A DNA stretch of 64,000 nt from JAVBLK01 sp031553565 (GTDB lineage Bacteria > Bacillota > Clostridia > Christensenellales > DUVY01): assembly GCA_031553565.1 (NCBI GenBank), contig JAVBLK010000019.1, positions 114,071 to 178,070 of the forward strand, written 5' to 3'. The translations under genes and the position numbers were made by a program. Below the pieces are notes generated by a model. It had not been told where the DNA came from and searched no databases. It was given only the letters and a program-made list of their open reading frames with translations. Below, in pieces: positions 18,198 to 27,428 of the stretch (position 1 is its first letter; every line of letters starts with the position of its first letter).

Positions 18198-19109
18198 ATG
18201 ACTTTGCAGCAGTTAAAATACCTTCTTGCGGTTGCAGAAAAGGGCTCTATCAGCGAGGCGGCAAAGAGCCTTTTTGTGTCGCAGCCCAGCCTGTCGAACG
18301 CGATCAGGGAGTTGGAGACAGAGGTTGCGCGCACTTTTTTTGTACGCACGAGTAAGGGCATTTCGCTGACCAACGACGGCGCGGAATTTATTGGCTATGC
18401 GCGGCAGGTGGTCGAACAGGCCGCGCTTTTAGAGGGGAAATACCTTTCCGGCGCGCCGGTGAAACAGCGGTTTTCGATTTCCACACATCATTATTTGTTT
18501 GCGGCAAACGCGTTTGTCCAACTGGTAAAAGAGTACGGCGGGGACGAGTATGAGTTTACTATCCGTGAGACCAAGACGTTCGAGATCATCGAGGACGTAA
18601 AGCTTTTACGGAGCGAGCTGGGAATAATCTATTTAAGCAAATTCAACGAGTCCGTGATACGAAAGCTTTTAAAGGAATCCGATATCGAATTTTATCCGTT
18701 GTTCGCGGCAAAGCCGCACGTCTTTATCTACAAGAACCATCCGCTGGCAGGAAAAAAGCTGATCGAGCTGTCCGACCTGGACGAATATCCGTGTTTAAGC
18801 TTCGAGCAAGGCGCATACAACTCCTTCTATTTCACCGAGGAGATTTTAAGCGCGCGCAGTGTAAAAAAGAGCATCCGCGTCAGCGACCGCGCCGCAGAGG
18901 TCAATTTTATGATCGGCTTGAACGCTTACACCGTATCGACGGGCGTTTTTCCAAAGCATCTGCACGGCGATGATATTGTCGCTGTGCCGCTTAACGCTGA
19001 CGAGCTTATCAACGTAGGCGTGATAAAGCACAAGGACCTCACATTATCGGTTTTGGGCGAAACCTATTTATCCGCGCTCAAAGACATTGCCGGGACGCTC
19101 CCTAACTGA
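18198..19109 (+). CDS. LysR-family transcriptional regulator
   Basis: 303 residues. The N-terminal winged helix-turn-helix (about 1-60) has the family signature LKYLLAVAEKGSISEAAKSL and SQPSLSNAIRELE. Residues about 90-295 form the periplasmic-binding-protein-like effector domain. The ATG follows AGGGGAC at a suitable distance. It lies 136 bp upstream of the O-acetylhomoserine sulfhydrylase gene on the same strand, so sulfur or methionine metabolism is a plausible target, but LysR regulators more often sit divergently from their targets and this link is an inference. Confidence 0.92.
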   Translation: MTLQQLKYLLAVAEKGSISEAAKSLFVSQPSLSNAIRELETEVARTFFVRTSKGISLTNDGAEFIGYARQVVEQAALLEGKYLSGAPVKQRFSISTHHYLFAANAFVQLVKEYGGDEYEFTIRETKTFEIIEDVKLLRSELGIIYLSKFNESVIRKLLKESDIEFYPLFAAKPHVFIYKNHPLAGKKLIELSDLDEYPCLSFEQGAYNSFYFTEEILSARSVKKSIRVSDRAAEVNFMIGLNAYTVSTGVFPKHLHGDDIVAVPLNADELINVGVIKHKDLTLSVLGETYLSALKDIAGTLPN

Positions 19110-19245
19110 CCGAATATAGGTAAAAGCTATGGCGCGCTATATTTTACTGGTATTATCCGATATCCGGGAAATATAGTATAATTATACCGTAAAGCAAGCG
19201 AGCGGCCAAAGACAGATGCCGCCGCGCCGCTTCGGAGGATAAAAT

Positions 19246-20508
19246 ATGAAAGACGAAACCAAATGCCTGCACTCGGGCTATTCGCCCAAGAATTCCGAGC
19301 CGAGGGTGATGCCGATCGTACAGAGTACGACGTATGTATACGACTCGACCGAGGAAGTCGCGTCGGTTTTCGACGAGCCGACAAAGAGCCTTATATATTC
19401 GCGCTTTGCAAACCCTACTGTCATGGCTGTGGAAAGAAAGATCGCGGATTTAGAGGGCGGCATAGGCGCGATGTGCACCTCGTCGGGGCAGGCGGCGTCG
19501 CTGCTGTCGCTCCTCAACATATGCTCGGCGGGAGACAGCTTTATCAGCACGGCAGAGATCTACGGCGGCACGGTCAATCTGTTCGCCTTTACCTTAAAAC
19601 GCCTTGGGATAGAGTGCATATTTGTAAAGGCCGACGCGTCCGAGGCCGAGATCGACGCCGCGTTCAAAGCCAATACCCGCGCGGTATTCGGCGAGACTAT
19701 CGCAAATCCCGCATTGACGGTGCTGGATATCGAAAAATTTGCGCGTATCGCCCACAAGCATCACGTCCCGCTTATCATTGACAGCACTTTTGCCACGCCC
19801 GTTCTCTGTAAGCCGTTCGAGTTCGGCGCGGACATAGTCGTGCATTCGACGAGTAAATATATGGACGGGCACGCGCTGCAGGTCGGCGGCGTCATTGTTG
19901 ACAGCGGCAGGTTCGACTGGCACAGCGGCAATTTCCCCGGGCTTACGCAGCCGGACGAGTCTTATCACGGCATAACCTACACCAAGACCTATGGCAAAGC
20001 GGCTTATATCATCAAGGCCAGGATGCAGCTGATGAGGGATTTCGGCGTTTATCCGGCGGCGCACTCCGCATTTTTATTGAATCTGGGCCTTGAGACGCTG
20101 GCGATGAGGATGAAGCTGTACTGCGAAAACGCCGGGATCGTAGCGCGTCACTTTCAAAAATCGAAGCATATCGAAAAGGTAATGTATCCGGGGCTCCCTG
20201 GCGATAAATACTACGAGCTGGGGCAAAAGTACCTCAAGGGCGCCAGCGGCGTTATCTCGATCGTAATGAAGGGCGGCAAGGAAAAGGCTATTAAGTTTAT
20301 GAATTCGCTGAAACTTGCCTCCAACGAGGTGCACGTTGCGGATATCCGCACCTGCGTTCTTCATCCCGCCAGCGAAACACACCGCCAGCTGACGGACGCG
20401 CAGCTTGCGGCCGCGGGGATCAACCCCGGCATGATCCGCTTTTCGGTCGGCCTGGAAAACGTAGACGACATAATCGCCGATATCGAGCTGGGATTTAAGG
20501 CGCTGTAA
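19246..20508 (+). CDS. metY: O-acetylhomoserine sulfhydrylase (MetY type)
   Basis: PLP enzyme of the Cys/Met metabolism family that makes homocysteine from O-acetylhomoserine and sulfide in methionine synthesis. 420 residues, the MetY length and longer than cystathionine enzymes (about 380). The PLP lysine is K204 in HSTSKYMDGH. Other MetY-like blocks are FPGLTQPDESYHG and the C-terminal RTCVLHPASETHRQL. GGAGG stands 8 nt before the ATG. TATAAT at 19177-19182 is the likely -10. A methionine gamma-lyase activity cannot be excluded from sequence alone. Confidence 0.88.
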   Translation: MKDETKCLHSGYSPKNSEPRVMPIVQSTTYVYDSTEEVASVFDEPTKSLIYSRFANPTVMAVERKIADLEGGIGAMCTSSGQAASLLSLLNICSAGDSFISTAEIYGGTVNLFAFTLKRLGIECIFVKADASEAEIDAAFKANTRAVFGETIANPALTVLDIEKFARIAHKHHVPLIIDSTFATPVLCKPFEFGADIVVHSTSKYMDGHALQVGGVIVDSGRFDWHSGNFPGLTQPDESYHGITYTKTYGKAAYIIKARMQLMRDFGVYPAAHSAFLLNLGLETLAMRMKLYCENAGIVARHFQKSKHIEKVMYPGLPGDKYYELGQKYLKGASGVISIVMKGGKEKAIKFMNSLKLASNEVHVADIRTCVLHPASETHRQLTDAQLAAAGINPGMIRFSVGLENVDDIIADIELGFKAL

Positions 20509-20552
20509 GGCTTGCGGTGATCCTGCATAAACTGCTCCGGACAAGTGATTAG

Positions 20553-20710
20553 GGAACCACTGAATAATTCGGATAAATTTACTGCGGCGTCTTTTTTGCC
20601 TGAAACCGTCTTCTTTTTTTGCAAATAGTTCTACTATTTACTGCAAAAACAAGCCGTTTTCTGCCTTAAAAATACTTGCTCTAAATTAACCTCATTTATT
20701 CATTGTTTCC
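20553..20710. repeat. MITE-like element, family A copy 2 (158 bp) with TTAG direct repeats
   Basis: The left end GGAACCACTGAATAATTCG and the right end ATTCATTGTTTCC are imperfect inverted repeats. TTAG at 20549-20552 and TTAG at 20711-20714 flank it directly. It lies between metY and that gene's terminator. Confidence 0.85.
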
Positions 20711-20726
20711 TTAGATTTCTATGATT

Positions 20727-20763
20727 AACCTGACGTGCGCAATAAGGCGCACGTCAGGTTTTA
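20727..20763 (+). terminator. Terminator downstream of metY
   Basis: A perfect 14-bp stem (AACCTGACGTGCGC with GCGCACGTCAGGTT), loop AATAAG, followed by a short T run. The family A element separates it from the metY stop codon. Confidence 0.75.
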
Positions 20764-20765
20764 TA

Positions 20766-20806
20766 TAGTAGATCGACTTTAAAACCAGTTTCAGGTTTGA
20801 GTAGAT
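20766..20806. repeat. Short dispersed repeat shared with 31283-31323
   Basis: TATAGTAGATC followed by ACTTTAAAACCAGTTTCAGG is nearly the reverse complement of 31283-31323. Its end TATAGTA is shared with family B ends. Confidence 0.5.
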
Positions 20807-20847
20807 TTTTGTTTTGCTATATATTGAAAACCCTTTAAAAAAGCTTA

Positions 20848-20877
20848 TTGACATAACCGCATAAAATTGTGTATAAT
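20848..20877 (+). promoter_or_regulatory. Consensus promoter of the coiled-coil gene pair
   Basis: TTGACA at 20848-20853 and TATAAT at 20872-20877, spacer 18 bp. The leader contains TAAGAGCACAG at 20889-20899, which recurs in the ddh leader at 35420-35430. Confidence 0.8.
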
Positions 20878-20939
20878 ATGTTAAGATATAAGAGCACAGG
20901 CATAAGTATACTATCAGAGCAGCCATTAGGAAATCATTG

Positions 20940-23180
20940 ATGAAATTTCTTGAGAATATTTTATTTATACAGAGCATAGCCGATTTTTTCCAAACCGGCT
21001 ACTGGATCGCTTTCGCCGTTTTTTTCGGCGCCTGTCTGGTTGTACTTTTAATTCTTATATTGCTGATCGTGCGCCGCGCCGGAAGAAAGAAACGGCGGGA
21101 GAGGGCCGCGCAAAGGGCTGCGGAAAAGGCTAATGCAAAGGCGGGAAAAACTGCCGCGCCTGCCGCAGCAAGCCAGCCGCCCGTGCAGATCGCCGCCTAT
21201 GATCCGGCTTACGTTAAAACTCATGTTCCCGCGGAAAAACCTGTTTCAACAGGCGGGACGAAAGAGGTCGAGTCGTCGTACAGGAGTATCGGCAGCTATG
21301 TGCCGATAAAGCCGGATATCGACGACCGCGCGTTGCTTGATATTATATACGACGAGATTATCTCCAGACGCGAAAACATATCCAGAAGCGCATTTTTGGC
21401 GGACAAGGACTTTTGCCGCGCGCAGCTTGATTATGTCAACGAAAGGCTTGTGCGGCTGCAGGTGCGCGGCCTTACAACAAAGGAAGCGCTGGACATATAT
21501 TTCAATCGCGCGCCTCTGTTAAAAACCGAAAGGCGCGGCTATCACGTGTTATCCGAACTGGAAAGGCAGACGATGAAGCAGCAGAAGGTACGCGCACTTG
21601 AGGCGGATATCCAGACGCTTTCCCTGCACGTCACGGCTTTAGAAAAAACTATCGAGGGCCTTAACGAAAAGATGAAGGCCGCCAAGAATAAAAAACGCAG
21701 CGCGGAGATTCGGCAGAAAATCTCGGAATACTATAAGGAACTGGAAATAACGCGGCAGCAGCTGCTGGTCATGTATGAGAAGGGCGCAACGGACAAGGCG
21801 GCGGTCGAAAAGAAAGCGGAGCCCGCGCCCGTAACGGCGGCGCCGCAGCCTCAGCCGATAGTGCTTCAAACGCCCGCGCCCCAGCCGGTCATTATTCAGA
21901 CGATGGTTCCGCAGGCGCCCGCGCCCCAGCCGGCCTTTGCGGTGCAATATATCGACTACGCGCTGCGTGCGGAGCTTACCGCGGAATTGAAGGCGCTTAT
22001 ACTGCTGGTGAACGAAAGCCAGAATGTAATAAAGGACCTGGATTTCAAGAACGCGGCGTCGGCCCTGAACCGCGAGCATATCCGCGGAGAGATCGAACGT
22101 GTCAACGCAGCCGCATTCAAGGCGCAGAACCGCGCCGAGCTGGACCGCTGCACCTCGGACGCACAGCTTTTTATGAACGAGCTCAACAGTGTAATTCTCG
22201 ATATGGAGATCTGCGCAGGCGACAAGGCGCAGCTTTCCGCCGATATCTACAGCGCGCATAACCGGATCAACGAGATCATACAAAAACTCGGGCTGTCATA
22301 TCAGGATGTGATGAAGTTAGAGGAAGATGTGCTGTCGGGCAACAAGGGCGTCATAAGCGAGGGCGCGACCGTAGACTGGAATCTGGCAGAGGCAAAGCGG
22401 CGCGCCGACGCGGCAAAGCGCGATGTGCGTTCGTATATCGAAGCCGAGCAGGAGAGGGCGCGCGCTTACAGCGAACCCCCGCTGTCCGGCGCAGGCCGCG
22501 ACACGGCGGCGGCCGAGCTGGATGAACTGCGCAAGGATTACATGCGCCATATCCGTGAAATGGAGCAGGAACGTATTGCGTTTTACCGCGATTTTGCAAA
22601 ATCTGCCATGAACCAAAATTCCGGCAGCGCGCCGCAGACGATAAAACAAAACAGTATCGTGCCGCCGGATTATGTGATGATAAGGCGCGCGGACGGCTCC
22701 CTTGCCATGATGCACCGTTCGCGCCTGCCCAAAAACGCAAGGCCGGCGCGGTCACCGGGTGCGGTCATGCCGGCAACTGACGACGGCGAGCTGAGGGCTA
22801 TTAAGCGGTTGCCCGACGGCAGCGTTATAAGATCCGACGGCTCCATGCTGCGCCCAAGCGGCAAAGTGTTGCGGCCTAAGCGCCCCAAGGACGCCGATAC
22901 GGTCGATTACAGGGAAATACTTATGCGCGAACGGCGCGAGCTGCTGGTACAGAGGAAGGCCATACAGGACGCCGAGCTTTTGACAAATATTCAGGCCAGC
23001 CTGGATCCGTTTGCCGGCGGCTATCAGCGGCCGATAAGCGCGGAGCACGATGACGCAAAACTTGCCCCCGCGCAAAGCCCTGCCGCGCCAAAGCCTGCAA
23101 GGGTGATGCCTGACCCGTTAGAAGAAGAAATATCTAAAATAGAGAACGCGTTGAAAACAGGAAAAAAGGATGGCGTGTAG
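20940..23180 (+). CDS. Membrane-anchored coiled-coil protein of unknown function
   Basis: 746 residues from the ATG (AGGAA 7 nt upstream); a TTG just before it is in frame. One transmembrane helix at about 19-42 is followed by a basic stop-transfer stretch, so most of the protein should be cytoplasmic. An Ala/Pro/Gln-rich linker (about 60-100) leads to a helical domain (125-285) with long heptad-like coiled coils. A second Pro/Gln linker with repeated APQP motifs (about 295-335) follows, then another helical region to about 555. Residues about 575-640 hold repeated short DGS turns. I recognise no family. The next gene starts 3 bp after its stop, so the two are one operon. Confidence 0.8.
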   Translation: MKFLENILFIQSIADFFQTGYWIAFAVFFGACLVVLLILILLIVRRAGRKKRRERAAQRAAEKANAKAGKTAAPAAASQPPVQIAAYDPAYVKTHVPAEKPVSTGGTKEVESSYRSIGSYVPIKPDIDDRALLDIIYDEIISRRENISRSAFLADKDFCRAQLDYVNERLVRLQVRGLTTKEALDIYFNRAPLLKTERRGYHVLSELERQTMKQQKVRALEADIQTLSLHVTALEKTIEGLNEKMKAAKNKKRSAEIRQKISEYYKELEITRQQLLVMYEKGATDKAAVEKKAEPAPVTAAPQPQPIVLQTPAPQPVIIQTMVPQAPAPQPAFAVQYIDYALRAELTAELKALILLVNESQNVIKDLDFKNAASALNREHIRGEIERVNAAAFKAQNRAELDRCTSDAQLFMNELNSVILDMEICAGDKAQLSADIYSAHNRINEIIQKLGLSYQDVMKLEEDVLSGNKGVISEGATVDWNLAEAKRRADAAKRDVRSYIEAEQERARAYSEPPLSGAGRDTAAAELDELRKDYMRHIREMEQERIAFYRDFAKSAMNQNSGSAPQTIKQNSIVPPDYVMIRRADGSLAMMHRSRLPKNARPARSPGAVMPATDDGELRAIKRLPDGSVIRSDGSMLRPSGKVLRPKRPKDADTVDYREILMRERRELLVQRKAIQDAELLTNIQASLDPFAGGYQRPISAEHDDAKLAPAQSPAAPKPARVMPDPLEEEISKIENALKTGKKDGV

Positions 23181-23183
23181 AAT

Positions 23184-24560
23184 ATGAGCGGTGAGAAGAA
23201 GGACTATGAAATAATCGATGTCGATAAGGATTTTTTCGACGACGAGTTTGGCGTATATTATGACGGCGAATTTTATGAAGAGGTCGAGGCTGAACCGGTA
23301 AAGCCCGCGGCATATGACAATAACGAAGCCCTGATACGGGAGATCGCGCGGCTGAGAAACGAGATCAAGGGTATGAACGCCGATAAGCCGGCTGCGCAGC
23401 CCGCGGCGGCTGCCCCGCGCAGCGCCGGCGAAAGCGAGGGCTACCGTTTGATGATAGACCTTGATGCGCTGAAGGCGTTTATAAAAAACGCTGATATTTC
23501 ACTGCCTGAAAAGATCGAAAAAATGCTGGACTTCAACCGCCGTATTTCCAATATCCCTTACGGCAGATACGATGAAATCGCAGCGGCGTACGGTATACTG
23601 AAAGACGCTTTCTTAAAGCAGACTGTCGCAAATGCGGAAGCGATAGACGTTATCGGCTTCAAGGGCTACAGCTATGAGATCGTTTCCGAAGCGGACGAGA
23701 TCAACGCTCGCGAGTTTATATTATTCAAGGAGATATATAATCCCGGGGACGAGCAAAACTTTTACGAGATCGCCGGCCGCCTTGCCGAAAGCAAGAATAA
23801 GCTGCAGGATAATTTAAACGCCGCGCGCAATGAGGAGCTCTACAGCCAGATTCTTGACGCCAGTGCCGAGCTTTTGACTCCCGGCGCTTTAAAGGCCGAA
23901 TGCCGTGCCCGCATTAATATTCTTTTCGGTGAGTTGACCGCGCTGAAGCTTGATGATATCATAAACTTCCCGAAGGTCGTGCGGCCGGGGCAAAAGCCTG
24001 CCGACGCGCCGGGCGCCGCAGCCTTAACGGACGAGATCGTACGTATGCGCGCCGAAATAGAACGGCTTAAGGCAGAGACTGTGGCAGCGGAAAATCAGCC
24101 CGCGCCGCAGCCGAAACCGTCGCCTTTTATTAAGCGGGCGGCAGCTCCGGCGGTTTCCGAAGCCGCCGCGCCGGCCGCGCCGCCCAAGCCCAACAATATA
24201 CAGAAAGCGCACCGTTTGGCAAGGGTGATCGCAAACCGCATGATACTTGACAGTCTGATGGACGAAATATCAGAGGAAAACCTGACCCGCGAAAAACGCG
24301 ACAAACTGGTCAAAAAGCTGGTGCCGGGCGCCGCGCGTATCGACGAACAGCCCAAGGATTTACAGAAGCTGGCCAACACGCTGGTCGTGGATAAGCTTAC
24401 CGACATCAATAAGAAATATGAAAGGATGCAGAAACTGCGCGACCGTGAAATCAAAAAGGCTGCGCGGGAAAAAGCCGCCGCCGAGCGCGCGGAAAAGCTG
24501 AGGCAAAAGCAGGCCGCGGCAGAGGCCGCTGCAAGTAAGCCTACAGCTCCTGAAAACTGA
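23184..24560 (+). CDS. Soluble coiled-coil partner protein of unknown function
   Basis: 458 residues, no signal or membrane segment. The first 35 residues are very acidic and tyrosine-rich. A short coiled coil (about 48-60) and an Ala/Pro linker precede a compact helical domain (about 85-265), followed by a second coiled coil (about 278-300), another Ala/Pro linker and a Lys/Glu/Ala-rich C-terminal helix (about 340-455). Linker composition and layout mirror those of the preceding membrane-anchored protein, suggesting that the two work together. No known family is recognised. A strong terminator follows. Confidence 0.78.
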   Translation: MSGEKKDYEIIDVDKDFFDDEFGVYYDGEFYEEVEAEPVKPAAYDNNEALIREIARLRNEIKGMNADKPAAQPAAAAPRSAGESEGYRLMIDLDALKAFIKNADISLPEKIEKMLDFNRRISNIPYGRYDEIAAAYGILKDAFLKQTVANAEAIDVIGFKGYSYEIVSEADEINAREFILFKEIYNPGDEQNFYEIAGRLAESKNKLQDNLNAARNEELYSQILDASAELLTPGALKAECRARINILFGELTALKLDDIINFPKVVRPGQKPADAPGAAALTDEIVRMRAEIERLKAETVAAENQPAPQPKPSPFIKRAAAPAVSEAAAPAAPPKPNNIQKAHRLARVIANRMILDSLMDEISEENLTREKRDKLVKKLVPGAARIDEQPKDLQKLANTLVVDKLTDINKKYERMQKLRDREIKKAAREKAAAERAEKLRQKQAAAEAAASKPTAPEN

Positions 24561-24585
24561 TATTACTGAATATACTCAGCTTTTG

Positions 24586-24616
24586 CCGCTCCCTTATACG
24601 GGGGCGGTATTTTTTT
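24586..24616 (+). terminator. Terminator of the coiled-coil operon
   Basis: Stem CCGCTCCC with GGGGGCGG (one G-T pair), 6-nt loop, and a run of seven T after TA. Confidence 0.88.
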
Positions 24617-24649
24617 GTGTTATAGGTAAAATCGCAGAAGATAATATAT

Positions 24650-24850
24650 AAAGCCGCGACCTTACAAATGTGGCGAAGCCACTTTTCTGTCTGCGGCCAT
24701 AAATACTCCGCTGTCCTGCCGCGATGATATTCTCATGTACAGCTGTCCGCAATATTTTATGCCGCTAACACCAAAATGCGTTTCTGATAATATTATGGTG
24801 TAGGCGGCTTTTTAAGAGAAGCCGCGCAAGACAAACTACAATATTTTGCG
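24650..24850 (+). promoter_or_regulatory. Structured leader upstream of murA
   Basis: No gene lies between 24561 and 24957. Three foldable segments are present: an outer stem 24653-24660 with 24689-24697 (GCCGCGAC against GTC-T-GCGGC) enclosing the hairpin GTGGC-GAA-GCCAC at 24670-24682; a long hairpin from GCCGC at 24761 to GGCGGC at 24823-24828 followed by five T; and an alternative stem GCGGCTT (24824-24830) with AAGCCGC (24839-24845) that would compete with it. The arrangement resembles an attenuator. No known riboswitch class was recognised. Confidence 0.4.
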
Positions 24851-24957
24851 CACGAATAAATAATCCGGGCGGGCGGAAAAGCTAGCCTGCAAATTATTTT
24901 TTTCGGAATATCGTGACGGGGATATCATCAGGCGGATGAAGCAACGGAGAAACGGAT

Positions 24958-26211
24958 ATGGACAGTTTTATTATTAACGGAGGTAAGCGGCTTGACGGCG
25001 AGATACGCGTCGACGCGGCGAAGAATTCATTGCTTGCGCTGCTGGCGGCAAGTATCCTTACGGATAAAACCGTGCTCTTAAAAAAGTGCCCGGCAATTTC
25101 GGATATTGACAGCATGCTGAGCATCCTGAAAAATCTCGGCTGCCGGATCGAAAAAAATGCTGACGGCGATATACATATTGACAGCGGCGCAGCCGATAAA
25201 TTCGAGATACCGCCTTCCCTGGCAAAGGAGATCCGCTCTTCGATATTTACGCTGGGTTCGATATTAAGCCGCTTTAAGACGGCAAAGGTGGCGTATCCCG
25301 GGGGGTGTGATATCGGGATACGGCCGATCGATCTACATTTGAAGGGTTTACGGGACTTAAACGTAAAGATCACGGAAGAGTACGGTTATATCATTTGTGA
25401 CGGCAGCCAGATGCGCGGCGGCGACGTTCATTTCGATTATCCCAGTGTCGGCGCAACCGAAAACATAATGATGGCCGCGGTACGTTCAAAAGGCAAGACC
25501 ACGATAAGGAATGCGGCAAAGGAGCCGGAGATAACCGACCTTCAAAACTTTATCAACGCGATGGGTGGGAAAGTGACGGGCGCGGGGACCTCGACCATAG
25601 AGATAGAGGGCGTCGATAACTTGGACTCTGTGGAATATTCCGCAATGCCCGACAGGATTGTCGCGGGAACATATGCTATCGCGTGCGCAATGGTCGGCGG
25701 CAAAATCAAGCTGACCAACGCGGTGCCTGAAAACCTTTACTCGCTGCTGGCAAAGCTTAAGGAAAGCTATGTAAAGATCGACTGCGACGGCAATGAGATC
25801 ATTATCGAGAGCAGCAGAAAACCGCTGTCGGCGCAGATCGTCGAGACCTTGCCTTATCCGGGCTTTCCGACCGACCTTCAGGCGCAGTTCCTGTCCTTGC
25901 AGTCCCTCAGCGACGGGACCTGTTTGGTGATAGAGAATATGTTCGAGACGCGATTCAAGCATGTGCCTGAGCTGGTCAAAATGGGCGCGAATATTACCGT
26001 TCGCGACCGGATGGCGATCGTGCGCGGCGTAAAGCAATTGTACGGTGCGGAGGTCTTCGCATACGATTTGCGCGGCGGCGCGGCGTTGGTGCTGGCCGGA
26101 ATGGCGGCGTCCGGCAAGACAAGGGTCAATAATATCCATCACATCAACCGCGGCTATGACAATATAGACTTGAAATTCAACTCGCTTGGCGCGGATATCA
26201 CGCGTATATAG
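24958..26211 (+). CDS. murA: UDP-N-acetylglucosamine 1-carboxyvinyltransferase
   Basis: First committed step of peptidoglycan synthesis: transfer of enolpyruvate from PEP to UDP-GlcNAc in the cytoplasm. 417 residues, normal length. K22 and N23 of the substrate site and the catalytic cysteine C117 in the loop PGGCDIGIRPID are present, so the enzyme should be sensitive to fosfomycin. The ATG is preceded by GGAG. It stands alone with a long leader (24561-24957) that can form alternative hairpins. Confidence 0.96.
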   Translation: MDSFIINGGKRLDGEIRVDAAKNSLLALLAASILTDKTVLLKKCPAISDIDSMLSILKNLGCRIEKNADGDIHIDSGAADKFEIPPSLAKEIRSSIFTLGSILSRFKTAKVAYPGGCDIGIRPIDLHLKGLRDLNVKITEEYGYIICDGSQMRGGDVHFDYPSVGATENIMMAAVRSKGKTTIRNAAKEPEITDLQNFINAMGGKVTGAGTSTIEIEGVDNLDSVEYSAMPDRIVAGTYAIACAMVGGKIKLTNAVPENLYSLLAKLKESYVKIDCDGNEIIIESSRKPLSAQIVETLPYPGFPTDLQAQFLSLQSLSDGTCLVIENMFETRFKHVPELVKMGANITVRDRMAIVRGVKQLYGAEVFAYDLRGGAALVLAGMAASGKTRVNNIHHINRGYDNIDLKFNSLGADITRI

Positions 26212-26220
26212 AAATGCTTA

Positions 26221-26302
26221 CTTGACGGGCATTATCATTTTTTGGCGGCAAAGCTGCGTCCATTCTTTTGACGGGCTGCATTAAAGAAAAATGTCCGTAT
26301 AT
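26221..26302. repeat. Dispersed repeat, family C, degenerate copy
   Basis: Elements such as TTTTTTGGCGG, TCTTTTGACGGGC and AAAGAAAAATGTCCG appear in the same order as in the fuller copy at 38811-38945. Confidence 0.5.
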
Positions 26303-26303
26303 T

Positions 26304-26330
26304 AAAAACGGAACCCCGGTGAGGGTTCCG
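26304..26330 (-). terminator. Terminator of the asd-dapA-dapB operon
   Basis: Stem CGGAACCC (26309-26316) with GGGTTCCG (26323-26330). Read on the reverse strand it is followed by TTTTTAAT, so it serves the reverse-strand operon. Confidence 0.82.
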
Positions 26331-26337
26331 CAAACAT

Positions 26338-26676
26338 TTATTTCTTGCTGTTTTCTTTATTGATTTTTTTGTCCAGCTCGATACGCTCGTTACGCTTTGC
26401 CTCGGCCTCGGCGGCTTCCGCTGCCAGACGCTGTTCCTCGGCGATACGCGCGTCCTCGTAACGCTTCAGCTTTGCCGCCTGCTTCTTCAGGCCGTTATTC
26501 ATGATTATCAGCGGGACACCGATGCCGATGCCCAGCGCGCCGCTGATATACAATACGAATTGCAGCACGCCTCCGAACATCTGGGTGTTATAAAAATACA
26601 TAGTAGCCGAAATTGCGAATATTATCATAAACACAAGCGCGACGATCGCAAGTATGCGCATAATCTTTTGGTTCAT
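26338..26676 (-). CDS. Small two-helix membrane protein
   Basis: 112 residues with two transmembrane segments (about 8-28 and 35-58) and a highly charged Lys/Glu/Ala-rich C-terminal helix. It begins 2 bp after the dapB stop codon with AAAGGA upstream, so it is the last gene of the asd-dapA-dapB operon. No family is recognised and nothing ties it biochemically to lysine synthesis. Confidence 0.7.
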   Translation of the reverse strand: MNQKIMRILAIVALVFMIIFAISATMYFYNTQMFGGVLQFVLYISGALGIGIGVPLIIMNNGLKKQAAKLKRYEDARIAEEQRLAAEAAEAEAKRNERIELDKKINKENSKK

Positions 26677-26678
26677 AA

Positions 26679-27419
26679 TTATTTCCTTTTATAAGAGTAG
26701 AGGCCGTTTTCTTTATCCGAGAGCATAAGGGCGGCACGGAGCGCGCCGGTCGCAAATATCTTTTTTGAATATGCTGTGTGGCTTATCGTAATAACCTCGT
26801 CGCCGCCGATGAACAGTACGTCGTGCTCGCCCGGCAGCGTTCCGCCGCGTATGGCGTGTATACAAATCTCGTCAGCGTTCCGTTTCGCATCCGCGCCGCC
26901 GCGCCCGTATATGAATTTCTTGTTGCCGCCGCTTCCTTCGTTCGCCGCGTTTGCCAGCATCAGCGCGGTACCGCTGGGCGCGTCCGCCTTCAAATTATGA
27001 TGTTTTTCCACGATCTCGATATCGAACGCGCCGGAAAGCGCCTTTGCCGCCTGCGCGACCAAATCGACGATCAGGTTGACGCCCACGCTCATATTAGCGG
27101 AACAGAAAACAGCGACCGATTTTGACGCTTCCTTTATAGATTCCTCGTCGGCAGCCGAATAGCCGGTCGTGCACAGCACCAGCTTGACTTTGTTTTTAAG
27201 CGCATACGACAATATGTCCGGCAGGGCGGAGGGGCGCGAAAAATCGATTATGACGTCCGGCGCCGGCGTAATTGCCGCCGCGCATTTGAAAGTAGGGATG
27301 CCGGGGAACCGGCCGGCTGCGTCAACGCCGCCCGTAATTTTTATTTCGGGAAAATCCGCCGCCGCCGCGACCAGGGTATGTCCCATTTTGCCGCATATAC
27401 CGTATATAACTGCGTTCAT
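26679..27419 (-). CDS. dapB: 4-hydroxy-tetrahydrodipicolinate reductase
   Basis: NAD(P)H-dependent second step of the diaminopimelate branch. 246 residues. The N-terminal Rossmann motif is a variant GICGKMG, the catalytic block is EKHHNLKADAPSGTA near residue 140 and the C-terminal dimer region is complete. The start ATG follows AAAGGAT. It lies 9 bp downstream of dapA in the same operon. Confidence 0.95.
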   Translation of the reverse strand: MNAVIYGICGKMGHTLVAAAADFPEIKITGGVDAAGRFPGIPTFKCAAAITPAPDVIIDFSRPSALPDILSYALKNKVKLVLCTTGYSAADEESIKEASKSVAVFCSANMSVGVNLIVDLVAQAAKALSGAFDIEIVEKHHNLKADAPSGTALMLANAANEGSGGNKKFIYGRGGADAKRNADEICIHAIRGGTLPGEHDVLFIGGDEVITISHTAYSKKIFATGALRAALMLSDKENGLYSYKRK

Positions 27420-27428
27420 ATATATCCT

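Noticed and set aside
20766..20806. Additional terminator at the short repeat
   Set aside because: It lacks a stable stem; the true terminator is at 20727-20763.
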